NCBI RefSeq assembly: GCF_023278565.1
Contig: NC_064680.1
Location: 1,922,001 to 1,986,000, forward strand
DNA from: Colletotrichum lupini
Taxonomy: Eukaryota; Ascomycota; Sordariomycetes; Glomerellales; Glomerellaceae
Direction: 5' to 3'
Length of the DNA stretch: 64,000 nucleotides
Below the pieces are notes generated by a model. That model saw only the letters and a program-made list of their open reading frames with translations. It made no database searches and was not told the origin of the DNA. Both the position numbers and the translations under genes were made by a program. This document shows, piece by piece, positions 23,272 to 36,416 of this stretch; within the stretch, counting starts at the first letter, position 1; each line of letters opens with the position of its first letter.

Positions 23272-25677
23272 CTAAGCGACCGCGATGGGGGCGCTGCTGG
23301 GGACGCTGTTTGGAGGCGGGCATTCCTTGTAAATCTCAATCTTGAGAGTTTTCAGCCGCTGGCGCATGTCGAGGAGATCCGCCATCTTGTCCTCGGGTGG
23401 GTTGCGCATGTCTGCAATCTCCCAGTGCAGAGCCTCATACTTTTCATAGAACACCTTGAAACGCGCGGCTTTGCTGACCAGGTCGGGGCTGAGCCCGCGC
23501 TGACGCTTAGGGGCTTGCTTGGTCCGGGCGCTCTCGTTGGAGTCGGAAGATTCCATAGCCTTGCGCTTCTTGGGTGGTGCTGAGTGTTCAAGATCCGATG
23601 CGTTCGTTGGCGGTGACGAAGCCAAAGGCGATGACTTGGCCGGTGATGTATTTTTGCTCTTGAGAGAGACGCCAGATGAGTTGCGGGATGATGCATGTGA
23701 GGGTTCTGCGGGCCGTTGCTTGAGGCTGACGGGCGCCTTGATGGGCGCCTTGGGCTTAGCACGCTTGGCCAAGGGGGCGCCAGAACTTGAGCTGCTGTCG
23801 TCTGCCTCCTCTTCCCTCTGTCGCTTGGGAGGCTGTGGTTTGGCCGCCTTGGCAGTCTCTCGTGGAGGCTGAGGCGACTTTTCCTTGGGCCTCTCAATTG
23901 ATCTTTCCACAGTCCGCTCTACAGGCTTCTCAACTGGTCTGGCTTTTGCCTTGGGCACGGCAATCTTCGGCTTTGGTGGGGGTGCATGTTCGATCCTTCT
24001 CTTGGGGGCAGGTGCAGCTGCAGGCGCTGGCCTGGGCTTGGAAGCCACAATGCTCGCCATCGGCTTATCCTCTGAAGACTCTGAATCCGAGTCTGAGTTG
24101 GTAACAAACTCTGCAGAGAGAACCCGGCCGTTCTTGCCAGCTGGGGCTGCTTTCTCCTTTGCCTTCGTCGGCGCAGCCTTGGGCGTCGCGGGCTTCTTGT
24201 TCGTAGACAAGAGACGCTTAACCTGAGAGTCGGCAGCCTTCTTCGGTTTCGGCGGCAACGGATTCGATGATGATCGTGACATTGTCTCGCCGCCTTTCAT
24301 CTTGAGAACGTCTTCGTCGCCATTATCGCTTGTCGCATCGCTGACTTTGATCTTGGGAGGTGGTGCGGCGGAAGCCTTGGCGATATTTGCCTGCAACTTG
24401 CTGAGGATCTTGCCCTTTCCTCGCTCTTCCCGGGGCAAAAGCTTCTGCCACTCGGTTTCCGTTGTTGCCAGCCGCATCTTATCGAATTGACGGATTGCGT
24501 TGTCGATCGCTTTCTGTCGGGTATCTTGGGTATCATATTCGTACTTCCACACGTCCAACTCTCTCCAGTAGTTCTTTCTCAATGCCCACATCTGCGTATC
24601 CGGCTCGAACTGGGCCACCTTCTCCAGGGCAGGCTTGAAATCTTCGTCTTTGCCTTCCCATAGGCTCTCCAGGTAGTCGGCCGGCCGCTCCTGCACCGCT
24701 AGTTCATGTACAATCATAGATCTTTGCTCCTTGGACTTCTCGACGATTTGTTGCGAAGAAGCGTAGACAGGATTTATCGACGGTGAGCTGACGGCTACCA
24801 GAGCCGGTGACCCTGAGGGCGATGACTTGCCGCCACCATTGCCGTATGACGCCATGCTCGACAGCAACTTGGACTTGGCCCCCTTTGCCGTGGGCTTCTT
24901 GTTGGTGCCCGGCAGCGGCCTATCCATGACCTTTGATCTATTACCCTTGTTAGTTGTGTCATGGCCACCATGACCCAGCCACTGTCAACATACTGCTTCT
25001 TCGATGCCGTCGCCGCTGCGATGGAGTTCTGCAGATTCTCTATATCTGAGTCCATCCCGGACGACGAGGTTGAAGGTGCACCCTTGGCCTTGGCCTGCTC
25101 GCCCTTCTTGGGAGCCTCGAAGCCGGGCAGCTTCTTCCATAGTGAGGAGGTTTGTGGTAGTCGTGTAGCTCGTTTCGTCGATTCGAATGGTTTCGTGAGG
25201 AAGAGGTCGTGTGAGAATGTCGCGGAGATGGGAGAGAGGGTGTGGGAACTGGACCCGTAGAGCAATGTCTTGGTAGCGAGGCAGCATTAGTATCTGTCAA
25301 CGAACAGCGCTTCCGCTAGCGGGCGGGACTCGTTTGTGTTGGCATCGGACGGCAGCAGATGTCCCAGATGGGCAGCGGTGCACTGCTTTCCTCGCCTTGC
25401 ATACAGGTACAAGTGCCAGCTCTTCCCGTCGGGAGGACAAATGAATTGTTCGAAGGGGGTTCAAGAAAATGGGCAAAGGATAGCGTTGCGTAGGACTTAC
25501 TGGGCTGCTCCCCAAGGACAATTGGAGGTCCTCACCACCCTGTACACACTTGATCATGTCCTCGAGTACATGGTCAGAAAGATTGATGCAGAAAGCCTGT
25601 GGTGGTACAGGGTTTCCCGAGGCGGCCGAGCTCTCAAGAATGAGGCCAGATTCCGGAACCTTGAGTGAAGAAGGCAT
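23272..25677 (-). CDS. RNA polymerase II elongation factor ELL homologue
   Basis: Three exons, 25501-25677, 24994-25268 and 23272-24937, encode 705 aa. Intron 1 (232 nt) runs GTAAGT...CCAAG after a TACTAAT branch site; intron 2 (56 nt) runs GTATGT...AATAG after an ACTAAC site. The spliced N-terminus (PSSLKVPESGLILE ... QAFCINLSDHVLEDMI ... LYGSSSHTLSPI) follows the fungal ELL N-terminal pattern. The middle is Lys/Pro/Ala-rich and disordered with several basic clusters. The last ~70 residues (AARFKVFYEKYEALHWEIADM ... LKIEIYKECPP, quoted in part) match the occludin/ELL C-terminal helical domain, with the conserved Tyr-x-x-Tyr-x-x-Leu-His spacing. ELL raises the catalytic rate of Pol II and in S. 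pombe works with Eaf1. Identification is by pattern memory, not alignment. Confidence 0.75.
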
Positions 25678-28600
25678 CTTGGTTCTCTCTCTCGCTCTCT
25701 CGGATCACGCGAATCAGCTGTGTTGACGATCGGTTGCACCTCGCATGCTCCGGCTCAGCTTTCGCCTTGCGAGCAAATATTTCGAGTAGAACTAAGAGTT
25801 GGACAAGTGTAGAGTCGAATGTCGAGTCGGGGTATCGGCGGACAAAAGGAGGTTGTTGTTGGGTTTTGGTGGTTGAGTTGCGTCTATTATTATCGCAGGC
25901 GGATTATGGGGCGGGTCGGCAGGACGTCACATTGCCATGGCGAGGTTGAATGTGGACTCTTCCGGCTTCGCAAGAAGTGAATGGACGAGGACGGGGCGTT
26001 GGGGTTTGAGGCTCGAGGCTTGCCCTTTTCGTCTGGAGAATGGATGTAAAGAATGATTCACCGCAGTAGGTAAACAAGCGAGAGAGAAGCCTTGTAGACG
26101 ACAGGGTGAGGAGGAGGTGAAGATGAGAGTGAAGGGAAGGAAGTCGAGATCGGGGACAAGAGGAGAGTAGCGGAAAGGAAGCACAGGCTGCACAGCCAGT
26201 CAGCCCAGCCCAGGTCCCCAGCCAAAAGACAAATGGGCCGTGGGCGTGGGACTTGGAGTGAGCAGAGGGACTGAGGAGTGGGAGAGAGAGCCCAGGCAGG
26301 CCGGACCGCAGCAGGGCCACCCACCGGTAGTAATTAGTGCGGGTACAAGAAGCGGTACTTTCGAAACGATGGTGGGCTGAACTGGAAGCTCGCTGGAGAG
26401 ACCACTAGAGACCGCTGGAGCCATCGGGGTTTACTGTAGCGACCGCTGTGGTTTTCTGCGGCGATATGTACCTGACTGTGTACCCACCCCCATGCGAGAC
26501 AGGGTGTCATGCCTGGCCAGTAACGGGTACTTGGTGTGTACTTTGCTGAGTTCATCGGCTCAGTCTCCAGAGCGAAGGAGGGAGGGGACGGGGGAGGGAG
26601 TGACTGAGCAGAAGAGGAAGAAGGGGACCCACAATGGGTACGATCTCAAGGGCAAGCGGATGCTCTGACTGGCTGGACCAACGACCGTGGCCGGGGGTCT
26701 GGTCACTCTGGCGGACGCCTGGTGCCTGTACTTCTTGTACCTCTGACCTTTTTGGCCGAAGCGACAGGGGTGGTCGGGGTGTGCGAAATCAACCAAGGGG
26801 ACCGTCGATGTTGCTGTACCTTGAGCCTTGAGGTCTACGCAGTATCCGTACAGAAAGTCAGAAAACCAAGGCGACCACTCCAGTCCAGTCAGTACGCATG
26901 CTGTATCGGTGCCATGATGACTGAAGACCACCATCTTAGGAAAGCAACGTGTACGTAGACGTAGAGTGAGCCAGATAAGATGAAGAAAAGTACAAAGTGA
27001 CGAGGTCAAGGTAAAAGATGTAACCCCAAATCATTGAGTCTGTGCTGCCCTGCTTTGTACCGTTCAGTTTCTGTTCTGTTCTGCGCATTTGCCGCCAAAG
27101 ACATGGACGCTTGATGTCGGCCCAGCCCACCTCAGCCAGCTTTGGAGGGGGAAACCAGAGGGGAAACCTAGAATGGAAGACCGAGGTGAGGCCTGATGGA
27201 GTAAGACAGTCGACTGGGTAAGACGGTGCTTGGCGTTCTGCTTCGTATGAGATGTGATTGTACGTAGTACTCCGTAAGTTGGCACTGGATCAGTCAGGGC
27301 CAGTCATAGTCACGCAGCCGTGGTGCCACATGGGGGCAGAAGGAAGCCAAAGGGCGAAGACATTCGAACGGTGGCCGCAAGACAACACAGAGGTAAAAGC
27401 ACCACTTGCGCGCGATAGTGCGAGGAGTCAAGACGAGGTGGGCAATGTGTAATAACCCATGGAGAATTTCGAAAAGCATTGGGCATGGGCGAGGTTTACA
27501 CGACAACTTCCGGCCGGGGGCCCAGCCCGGCATAGCATCCGATAGCGGGCGGTCCCTCACCTCGTTCCATAATCCATTTAACCTTCACCGTATCCCTCTG
27601 AGCCTCTTTTTCACCTGCCTCCTCCCTCTTTACGGATAGTCTATTGTCTATCCGTATCCCTAATCATCCAATTACTAAGGTATGCTTGTTCTCCGAGTCA
27701 CGGGGTCCAGGCCCACCCACTTCCACTTTGACAGGATGACATTGACAACTTGAGCAAAGGACATGAGGAAACCGTAATAGATGAAAAGAAACTGTAAAAC
27801 ATAATCCAATCAGCTCAAATGGTGAGACGAACAACCAGAACATCCGCTGCGCAGCAGGCTACCGGACCATCCTCTCGTCCGCATCGTACCGGAAAAGGAT
27901 GACTTGAATTTTGTCAGTGCTGTCACCGAGTAGGGAGGTGGTATCTCTATGGATATTTTTGGCCTTGACTTTTCCCTTTCGAATCCCATAGTTCGTTCCC
28001 CTGTCATTCGGTGATTGGGCCCGCCGACCTACTCACCTCTCCGTCTTGTTCCCACTCCTACGAAAAGTTCCATATTCCCAGTCGCTACCCCTTGTTCTTC
28101 CTGTCCCTCTGTCTCCATGACTCCATCTCTTTCATTTTGCTGTTATGATAAGATTGATGAGAAGAAAACCAAGGGGCACTCGCTGGTGGCTGCTCAACGG
28201 GAAACGGAAACGGGAACAGGCAGCATGTGGCAAACCTCGTCTGTGATGGCCTGCCTTTGTCCCATCGTTCCCAGCAGCCCATGCCGTTCTTGTCTTGCTC
28301 GTCGATATCTTTGCTTCATGTTTCTCTTCTGGAGGGAAAAGAAACAGTGATGCAGCCGTCCGCCTGTTCGGGACCGGAGGTGGGTACCATATCTTCCGTC
28401 GAGTTATTCTCTGCAATCATAACAGCCCGACGTATTGCTTCGGCTTCCAGTTGTTTGAACGAAGGGCAATCCGTCCAAACTTGACACACGGCCGAGAACC
28501 TTAACAAGGACTGGATTGGCGGGCAATCAAGGGCAAAACCGCTTTGTCCGGTCCAGCCCAGTCCCAGTTCGACCGTAGCTAGTGGATCTGCCACCCGAAC

Positions 28601-31600
28601 GTAGCTCACGCCGTCTCAACTGTAACATTGTTACATGTTCAATACCTCAACTTTCGGTCCGCCGCCATCCATCGCCCTTGCGCTGTTGCATTTGTCTGCA
28701 AGACATCTCATCCCGTTTGGAGAAGTACGGATATACCTGCGCCCGCGAACGGGTCATGCTGGATATTGCGACGAAGAGGTCCTTACCATTATGCTCATAC
28801 ATCACCAGCGGTGACTGGGAAATCAGAACGACGAACTTGGTGCTTTTGGTAGAGTGACTTGCTCCCACGGTTAGCAATACCGTAAATTGTTTTTGTAGGG
28901 ACGAAACCGGTCCACTCCCGTGCTACCATTCGGCGCTATCCTTGGGTTAAAGATGGTCTCCTGTCTCGTCCTGTTGTGGTGGTGCTGCCCTGCAGTTCCT
29001 CCTCGGTGGGCTTAGTACCAAGCCTGTACCTCGACTGCAGAACGCGGCCTGTCCTTACTTGATGGATACACAGGTTCCATGTTGCGACAATGGTGATGGT
29101 GAGCGCACTGGGCTAGCAGCGGCTAGTGCACCCCCCTGTCGGACCTTGAGTAGAGGCCAATGTCGCTCGCTCGATGAATTCCATTGGCAACGGATACTGG
29201 TCTCGACACCCGGGGAAGAAGCCGTCGGATGGGTTTGAAGTTTTGAGTACAGAATATGCCTTTTGAGTAGTTGCCTTGCTGTTCCATGGCGGTCAGAAGT
29301 AAGAATCAACGACAGGAAATAGGCGAGTCGGGAAGACGACGCCAGACTGGCATGACTGGGTATCCAGAAGGCTTCTCTGCATCTTGTTCTGCTTCGCTGG
29401 CATGGCATAGTAAGGTAAGGCGGGCTGAAACCCCGTCCGCCAATGGTGGTGCCGCTGGCTGGCGTCGCCGGGGCGGTATTCTTCTTTACTCGACCTCTTG
29501 CGGCTGGAACGTGGCCGGCAGCTGGTGACCGATAGAATTCGTTGCACGCAACGTCGACCGCACTGCAACTGGTGCGTGTGCCTGAGTGGGAACACCCTTC
29601 CTTCTAGATGGAATGTGAAGAGGGCCATACCACTGGCAACACCCACACCATGCCCGCATCCGTCCAAATTGGCCGGCGCGATCGCTGCTGGCTGAACGGT
29701 TCTTGAGGGTTCAACGACTGGGAGTAAGGCAAAGAAGTAAGGGTTTTCCGACCAAGCCGACCTAGGTATTCGACTTCAGCCATGTTCATCCAGATTGACC
29801 TGGGCCGTCTTCGGTGTCATGGCGGAATGCGGTTGTGTACGTAGCAGTCATTGAGATGCAGCGGCTAGGTGTGATGAGGGGAAGCCCATGTGCTGTGCAG
29901 ACGTTCTACTGTGGTAGGTCGCCTCGCCATCCTTCAAATGGAGTCACGGACAGACGGCCGTACCTGACCTTCTATGCTGCAGCTGGTGCGGGTCTCATGA
30001 GGATCCCAATGGGTCAAGTAGCTTGCGCTGTCACTTGACTGTTTGCTGCAGTGTCCCATCGTCGAGGAGTGTGACTGTGACCATTGATCAGTCTACCGCT
30101 AGTCTACTTGGTGCTTCCACACATAAAGTCACCGCCGGTGTTTGTATCTCTATGCCAGGCTCTTCAAAGACTCTGACATCATTCGGGCAAATTCGAGGGC
30201 GCAGAAGAGGCATCCGCATAGGTAGGCGACCGGGTGGTTAATTGGTAGACAGCATCCAAGTTCCAGTAAGTTGAGAGTTGGGTTGGCTGAAGGGAGACCA
30301 GAACGCACATCCCGGCTGGATTACTCTAGTGTTGAAGGAAACCAATGAGAGCGAAGACGCGCGTGGGAGAGGACAGAAGGTGAGGGAGGATTGGTAGAAT
30401 TATTCCGCAAGGTACGGATTGATTTGAGGCGGACGACAGGATCAATGGAAGAGACGGGATAAACGGAAGGAGGCCATCGAATTGTTGGTTCCTGCCCTCA
30501 CTTCAGTCTCGGCGGTACACCTCCGTCTACCACCTGCACCTGCCATTGAAGCACCAGTGAAGCAGCAGTGCCCAAGTGGATGGATTGGCACATTGGGTGA
30601 CGATGCGCGAGTGTGCTGGGTTGCTGGGGGCGCGGGAGAATCATACCTAACTTTTGGTTGCAGCCACGAGGTCATGTACCGCTGCAGTATCTGTACCTAC
30701 CTTTGGGTACCTCGGAGTGGATCCCGTCTAGAAATGTATGTTGTTGCAAGTGCAAGTACGGAGGCGTCGGGAAGGTACCTCGGGAACCCCAGTCGATCCT
30801 TCCATTCTTTTGATGCGGTCTTCGTACCTTCCTCTCGTACGAACACCAGTAGGTACGAATATCGGTACGTACCTCAATTGCCAATGTCTCTTTCCTCGAC
30901 AACGCCTCCGAAGCCTCCAAAGCCTTGAGACCCAGCTGGTGTTTCCCCGGAATGAAGAAAAAGAAAGAAGACCCCCAAATCGTCGACGGTGAACGATGCT
31001 ACAGACGACTTTTCACAGAGATCGAGAAAGAAAAGAACAGGTCAGAAAAACAAATACTATCCCGCCGTGCCCGCCCAAGACCCCTGTCGTCCATTCACCA
31101 CGAGCTGCCCGCCATCGACTCTTGACGTCGTTTACAATTGCAATTTCTGCCATCGTTTCTTCATATTCCGTACCACTCACAGAGAGACACACGCAGCGAA
31201 CATCGGACACGACTTTGTGGCTACCCGGGTTCCCGCGGGAAGGGAAGTCACTTTAATCGGATTCATCATCGGGCCCAGACTAACGCCGAAATAGTGTTTC
31301 CCCTAACCGCCAGAATGAGCACTCAAACGGCGTGGGATGGTTGGTGCGGGATGATGGATCATGCTTGTGTCCTCGGATCCGCTGGCTTTTCCCGTCACGT
31401 CACTTCCCAGTTTCCACTTCTTCAAAGGCAGGCAGGCCACAGTCGTCGACTTTCGCAATATGTGCCCATGTTGGCGGGCCGGCATGCAAAGCTTCGCCAA
31501 CTTGCAAGCTATCGCGGGCCTCCATACGGGCGCTCGTCCGAGGTGACGCAGTACCTACTTACAGCCATCACGATCACGGGTCAGGCCAGGAGCCAACAGC

Positions 31601-32380
31601 GCCACGGCCTGGGTACGAGCCCGAGCCCCCAATGACACTCACCATCGTATGGCCTCCCCAAGCAAGGCTCCAGACTGGCTTGGTTGCTTTCGTGGTCAGC
31701 TTCGTCGTACCTACACTACCAAGAGCATGGCGTAAGGCGAACGAAGCTCGCGATTGGCAGGGCCGATCGCTATGCAGCAGTGTACGTACCGTATATGGGC
31801 ACTCTCTAGCTGACAGGCTTGCTACACATGCAGGCTGATTTGGATTTGATTTGCATTTTGTACTCCACGTCAGGGGAGGCGGCAGATGGCAGCTGGAGAT
31901 TCGGCTTGAGCCTGAATCTCAACTGCAAGTCTCGCTTGCCTGCCAGATAGAGCCGTTCTTTGCTTGTCTCGGTCGGTGCGTCTCATTGTCTCAACCTCGA
32001 CTGAAACATGTCTTTGCCGTTTTCCCTGGCGACGGACGTCAAGGTAGGGATACTTCAGCAATAGTAGGTAGCGCACCTGGGTGCATTTCGGTCTACCTGC
32101 GCGACATTTCACCTTGACTCGACAATGGCGAACGCACAGCAGGTAGGTACATAGCCAGTACGGCATGCAGCGTGGCAGCCAGCAGCCTACCGACTCCCAC
32201 CCATCTCGACTGTACTGTAGTGTTTGGAGGGAGGCTAGACGGATTGGTGTCGTTGAACATGTTGCGCTAATATTCACTCCTTTGGGTTGCGGAAGAACAC
32301 AAGGCCACAGCACCTGCCACGCTTTTGTGTGACCATGGAAGACGGGCACCCAAACTGGCTTCATGCCAGGTACGGACGGA
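25678..32380. other. 6.7-kb gene-free region left of the nested transposon
   Basis: No gene is supported. GC content looks normal, so it is not RIP-affected. Many short GTACC/GTACGT and ACCTACC words recur without forming a clear array. Open frames are short, overlap on both strands and lack splice continuity. The left part is the ELL promoter. Confidence 0.5.
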
Positions 32381-32382
32381 TA

Positions 32383-32442
32383 AGACCCCACCCCACACGA
32401 CGGATCACCCCCCACGACAGATCACCTAATTTAGACGATTTT
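32383..32442. repeat. Left terminal inverted repeat
   Basis: 60 bp beginning AGACCCCACCCCACACGACG, preceded by TA. It matches the reverse complement of 40545-40604 at 57 of 60 positions. GC-rich and not mutated by RIP, unlike the DNA that starts about 25 bp further in. Confidence 0.9.
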
Positions 32443-33260
32443 CCAGACTTCGACTTTTCGACCTTATGACTATAAATTCGATTATTAATAGCATAACGCT
32501 ATTAAATTTAAAATTCTGAATATATACTAGTAAATTAAGCTTCTTTTATACTAATTATAGGTATTAAAACTGCGATCGGGCGCTATGGGCGAGCCTTAGC
32601 CTCCCTTTTTACCCTTATAATAGCTTTAATTCGTATAAATTACTTATTTAGATCTTACCGTATTTTTACCCTTATAATTAGCTTATATAATTATACTTAA
32701 GCCTTTAATAACTTAATAACTAATTAAGTATTAGCTAGGGCTACGTTTTAAGTATTTAATTACTTATTTACTTTATTAAATATTAACTTATAAATAATAA
32801 AATCGTAATTAACCTCGCCCTTACTTCGTATTTAAAGCTTTTAGTACTTTCTAAAGTCTTCTAACTTTTTAAAGATAATAATATTATAATTTTAGGGTAT
32901 TTTAAGAACTTTTAAAAATAAGGGCTCTTATAATAATACTTATAGAACGTTTATAAGCTACGCTATAATAATAAATTTATTAAATAGGAGCTACTATATA
33001 TTAATAAAGTATAGCCCTATTACTTTTTAATTAGTATATATATTCTATTTTATAAGCGCTTATACTTAGGCTTAGAAATAATAATAAAGGAAGTTTTATT
33101 TCTTAATTAGCGCTAAGTTAAATTAAAAGCTATAATTTATAAACTTATTATAATAATATATTTTAAGGGGCGAGAATATTAAAATATCTAGGGGCTAGGT
33201 AATATAGCTAGAATATAGTAGTAAATAATATAAGTAAACGCCCTTAAGGTAATATTATTA

Positions 33261-33483
33261 TATTACGAAAGGGAACTCGAGGCAGGTCGGAACGCTATTA
33301 TATTAACCTAATTAACTAAAGACTTAACGTAAAGAGGGAAAAAACAGAACAGTGGGCAGAAGCTAGTAGGCTAGCCCTTTAGGCCTAGCGGTCTAGCTCG
33401 TTACGTAACTACTAAGAGCTTAGCCTCGTAGCCTAAGGCTAAGCCACAGGGCCCACAGGGCCCTAGTACTTACTACCGTAATA
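33261..33483 (-). repeat. LTR (3' LTR of the minus-strand element)
   Basis: 223 bp, directly repeated at 39362-39584. Starts TATTACGAAAGGG and ends CCGTAATA; the other copy starts TGTTATAAAAGGG, so the ancestral ends were TGTTA...TAACA with RIP changing G/C to A/T. Confidence 0.9.
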
Positions 33484-33498
33484 TTACCCCCCCCCTTT
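33484..33498 (-). other. Polypurine tract of the retroelement
   Basis: On the minus strand AAAGGGGGGGGG stands 3 nt before the 3' LTR, the usual place for the plus-strand primer of reverse transcription. It fixes the element's orientation. Having no C, it escaped RIP on that strand. Confidence 0.7.
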
Positions 33499-33660
33499 AT
33501 ACTAGAGGGCGCTATCCGCAGCGCTAAAAAAATAAACCTCTAAATTACCCCTTATTTTAATAAATCTATAGCCGTAATTACTACTATCGTATTATTATCC
33601 TCCCTTAGTAATAACGAATCGCTAGCTACGGTAGCTTTTATTTATATATTTAAGTTCCGT

Positions 33661-33850
33661 AGCGGGCCCTTAGTAGTTAGGTATTAATAATAAAACGCCT
33701 AGAGCGTCGTTAGTATATATTTAAAGCTCTTTATATTATACTAAGTCGGATCTATATCGTACCCTTTCTAGTTCGCTTAGTACTATAGTTTTCCTTTATA
33801 TAAGTATAATTTAACGACCTCTAAGACCTCGTACTCCGGTTTATTATTAT
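33661..33850 (-). pseudogene. Integrase C-terminal chromodomain remnant
   Basis: Minus-strand reading gives PEYEVLEVVK, then LYKGKL, KGYDIDPT and a final KSFKYILTTL segment, with stops at former Trp/Arg/Gln codons. The spacing fits the chromodomain pattern (YEVE..., KGKL-Y-VKW-GY, DPTW). Chromovirus integrases use this domain to target heterochromatin. Non-functional here. Confidence 0.7.
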
Positions 33851-34739
33851 CGTTAATAATCGGTAGTAGTAGGTCTTAGTTTTACCTAGGTAGTAGGTCG
33901 TTAGTAGCCTTTCTTAGCTTATTTAGGTAGAAGACTAGGTATACCTAGCTATTTACTAATAGTTTTATAATCTATATACCCCCCTATTTAGTATTAATAA
34001 TAGTCTATAGCCCGGCCTACGGCTATTATAGTTTATTTATATTAGCGGACTTTTAATACGAGGTATTAATAAAGACCTGGTCTCCTAGCTTTAGGTTATC
34101 TAAGTACTAGCGGCGGTTAGTATACCTTTTATATCGTACCTAAGTAACCTTTATATTACCCCTAGCGGTCTCCTAAGCCTCGTATATCCCCTAGGCTATA
34201 TACTATGTATTAGTACGGTTTAGCTTTTCTTTTATAAAGCCGAATTAGTAAGTTCATTTAGACTAGTTAAAAGAGAGCCGTAGCTAACGACCGAATTCTA
34301 CTTCGTATAATAATAGCCCTATAGTCTTACTAAGCTAAGTAATATAAGTAAAGTTAACTACGGGTAGTATATTGCTCTAATTATCTTAGTATTAGTTAAC
34401 TAGTAGTCTTAACTACTATAGGATATACTAGTTTAGTACCTCTATTTAGCCGTCTATTTAAGGGTAGTTAGCCGTCGATAGCTATAGCTTAACCCCGCAA
34501 ATCTTATAAAGTTCCCCTTAGAAATTAAAAATAAATTAGGGGCCTCGGTTTAATATAATAGTCTTTAGTAAGCTAAAAATAGGTAGCACCCGTTCGTAGA
34601 ATATTCGGTTTATATTTTTTATTATAGTAGTTTTATAATAAAGAATAGATATCGCCCTCTTACTTAGGTAGTTTATTACTACTTAAATATTATTAAATCC
34701 TTTTTAATTAATAAGGATAGTTATAAAGTCGGTAGAAAT

Positions 34740-34870
34740 ATATTATTACGGGTAGTCGGGTACTAGAAGTAGCCTTAGCTCCCCCGGGGGCTTATTGTGC
34801 GGCTTTTATAATTAGTAATAAGTATAGTAGTTCCGTACGTACTAATAAGCATCTGCCGTTAGGCCCGGCT
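34740..34870 (-). pseudogene. Integrase zinc-binding and early core remnant
   Basis: The minus-strand frame reads YYYPGLTADAYYYVRN, a position for a Cys-His-Thr-Cys motif now YYTY, then PPGELRLLLVPDYP and ISTDFITIL. The last Asp corresponds to the first catalytic Asp of the D,D-35-E triad. Several stops interrupt the frame. Confidence 0.65.
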
Positions 34871-36161
34871 AGTAGTATTACTACTTAATTATTTTTACGA
34901 CTTTATTACGCCCTAAGTAAGTAAGGAGCTTTTGCTTATAGACCTTATAGATAATTATAGTACGAAGGTTTTTTTCTTTAGGTATTACGAGCTTTTTATT
35001 TATTATTAATAATCCGTCGTTTTAAATAGACTAGCGCTCGCGCCCTTTGGCTACTAGCGCTTATATTAATATAAGGGACGCTATAATAAGGTCTCTATTA
35101 AGCTTTAAAATCTTCTTTACTAATAAATACCCCTAGAGCTCGTCTTTTAATAAGAGCGAGCTAATTATAAACTATAATTAACTAACTACGGTACTTAATA
35201 GCGTCCGTAGCTCCGCCGCGATATCGGGAGATAATAGTCCTAGTAATAAAAGGACTTAGGTCCTATTAGCCTCTTTTAGTACTTACTAAGTACGGATATC
35301 CTCTATTTTTTATAATAAGGCGTTAGTTAGCACGTTCTCTTTCCCTAAGTAGTAATAGATCTAAAAATTAAAGTTTACTAGTATACCGGCCTAGCGGGCT
35401 TATTATAAGTTAAGTAAGCGCTTAGTTATAAAGAATAGTAGTAGCTAATAGTTTATAATAATATCGAACTTATACTCGTAGCTTATAAGCTCCGCGCGCT
35501 ATTCCTCTAAGTATAGTACTATTATTAGTATTTTCTTATTATAAATAATATAGTTAAGCTCTGCGCCGCTTATTATTTTTAAATAAAAGGCTACTAGGTA
35601 CTATAACCCGTTATTCTCTTATTACTATAATAGCGCTCTAGTATATACTAAGTTAGAAGCGTTAGTTTCTAGCCGCGTTAGTAGCTCTAGCTTAAAATAA
35701 TAGAGAATTAGCGCCGATATTAGTACTAGTTTTATAGCCTTAAAGGCTATTTCGTAGTTAGCGCTAAAGTTAAAAAGAACTCCCTTACCTATTAGTCTCA
35801 TAAGGGGCCTAGCTAAGTAGCCGTAATCCTTTATAAATCTCTTATAAAAGTTATAAAACCCGAGGAAAGACTAGATACCCTTAAGTAATATAAGTAGCTT
35901 TTAGTTTTTAATTATAAAGACTTTCTCCTTATTAGGCTATATATTTTTTATAAAAACTACGAAGCCTAGGTACTTTATAAAAGTAATACTAAATTTATAC
36001 TTCTTAATATTTACTTATAAGCCTACTTTTTATAAGCGGTCTAGTACTTTAATAACGTACTCTTAGTACTAAAGGGGGTCGTTTAAAAAAATTAGGATAT
36101 TATTTATATATGCCGTATAGAAGTTATCTAAGTACTTTATTAATATCTCGTTTATATATCG

Positions 36162-36416
36162 TTAGTACGTAGTAGGCCCGTTATAGAGCCCGAAGGGTAC
36201 TACTTTATACTTATATACCCCGTAGTAGGTTCTAAACGTTATTAAGTCCTTAGAGGCTAGGTCGAGGCGAATATAGTAAAAGGCCTGCTTAATATCTAGT
36301 TTAGTAAATACCTTTACCTTACCTAGCCGCGCGAGGGTCTCGTTAATAAGTAATAGTAAGTAGTAGTCTTTTTTTATAACCTTATTTAACTTATAGAAGT
36401 TAACGTAAAAGCGCAA
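36162..36416 (-). pseudogene. Reverse transcriptase fragment (longest surviving open stretch)
   Basis: 84 codons remain open: MRFYVNFYKLNKVIKKDYY, then LARLGKVKVFTKLDIKQAF and VVPFGLYNGPTTY. These are RT motifs 2-4 of Ty3/gypsy elements, including the catalytic LDI Asp and the VVPFGL block. The YxDD box follows just beyond at 36091-36110 but reads YINN. Former Cys, Arg, His and Asp positions now read Tyr, Lys or Asn, the expected RIP outcome. Confidence 0.85.

Noticed and set aside
31870..32415. 181-codon minus-strand frame next to the transposon
   Set aside because: Its start lies inside the inverted repeat of the transposon and the rest shows no domain; it is a chance frame.
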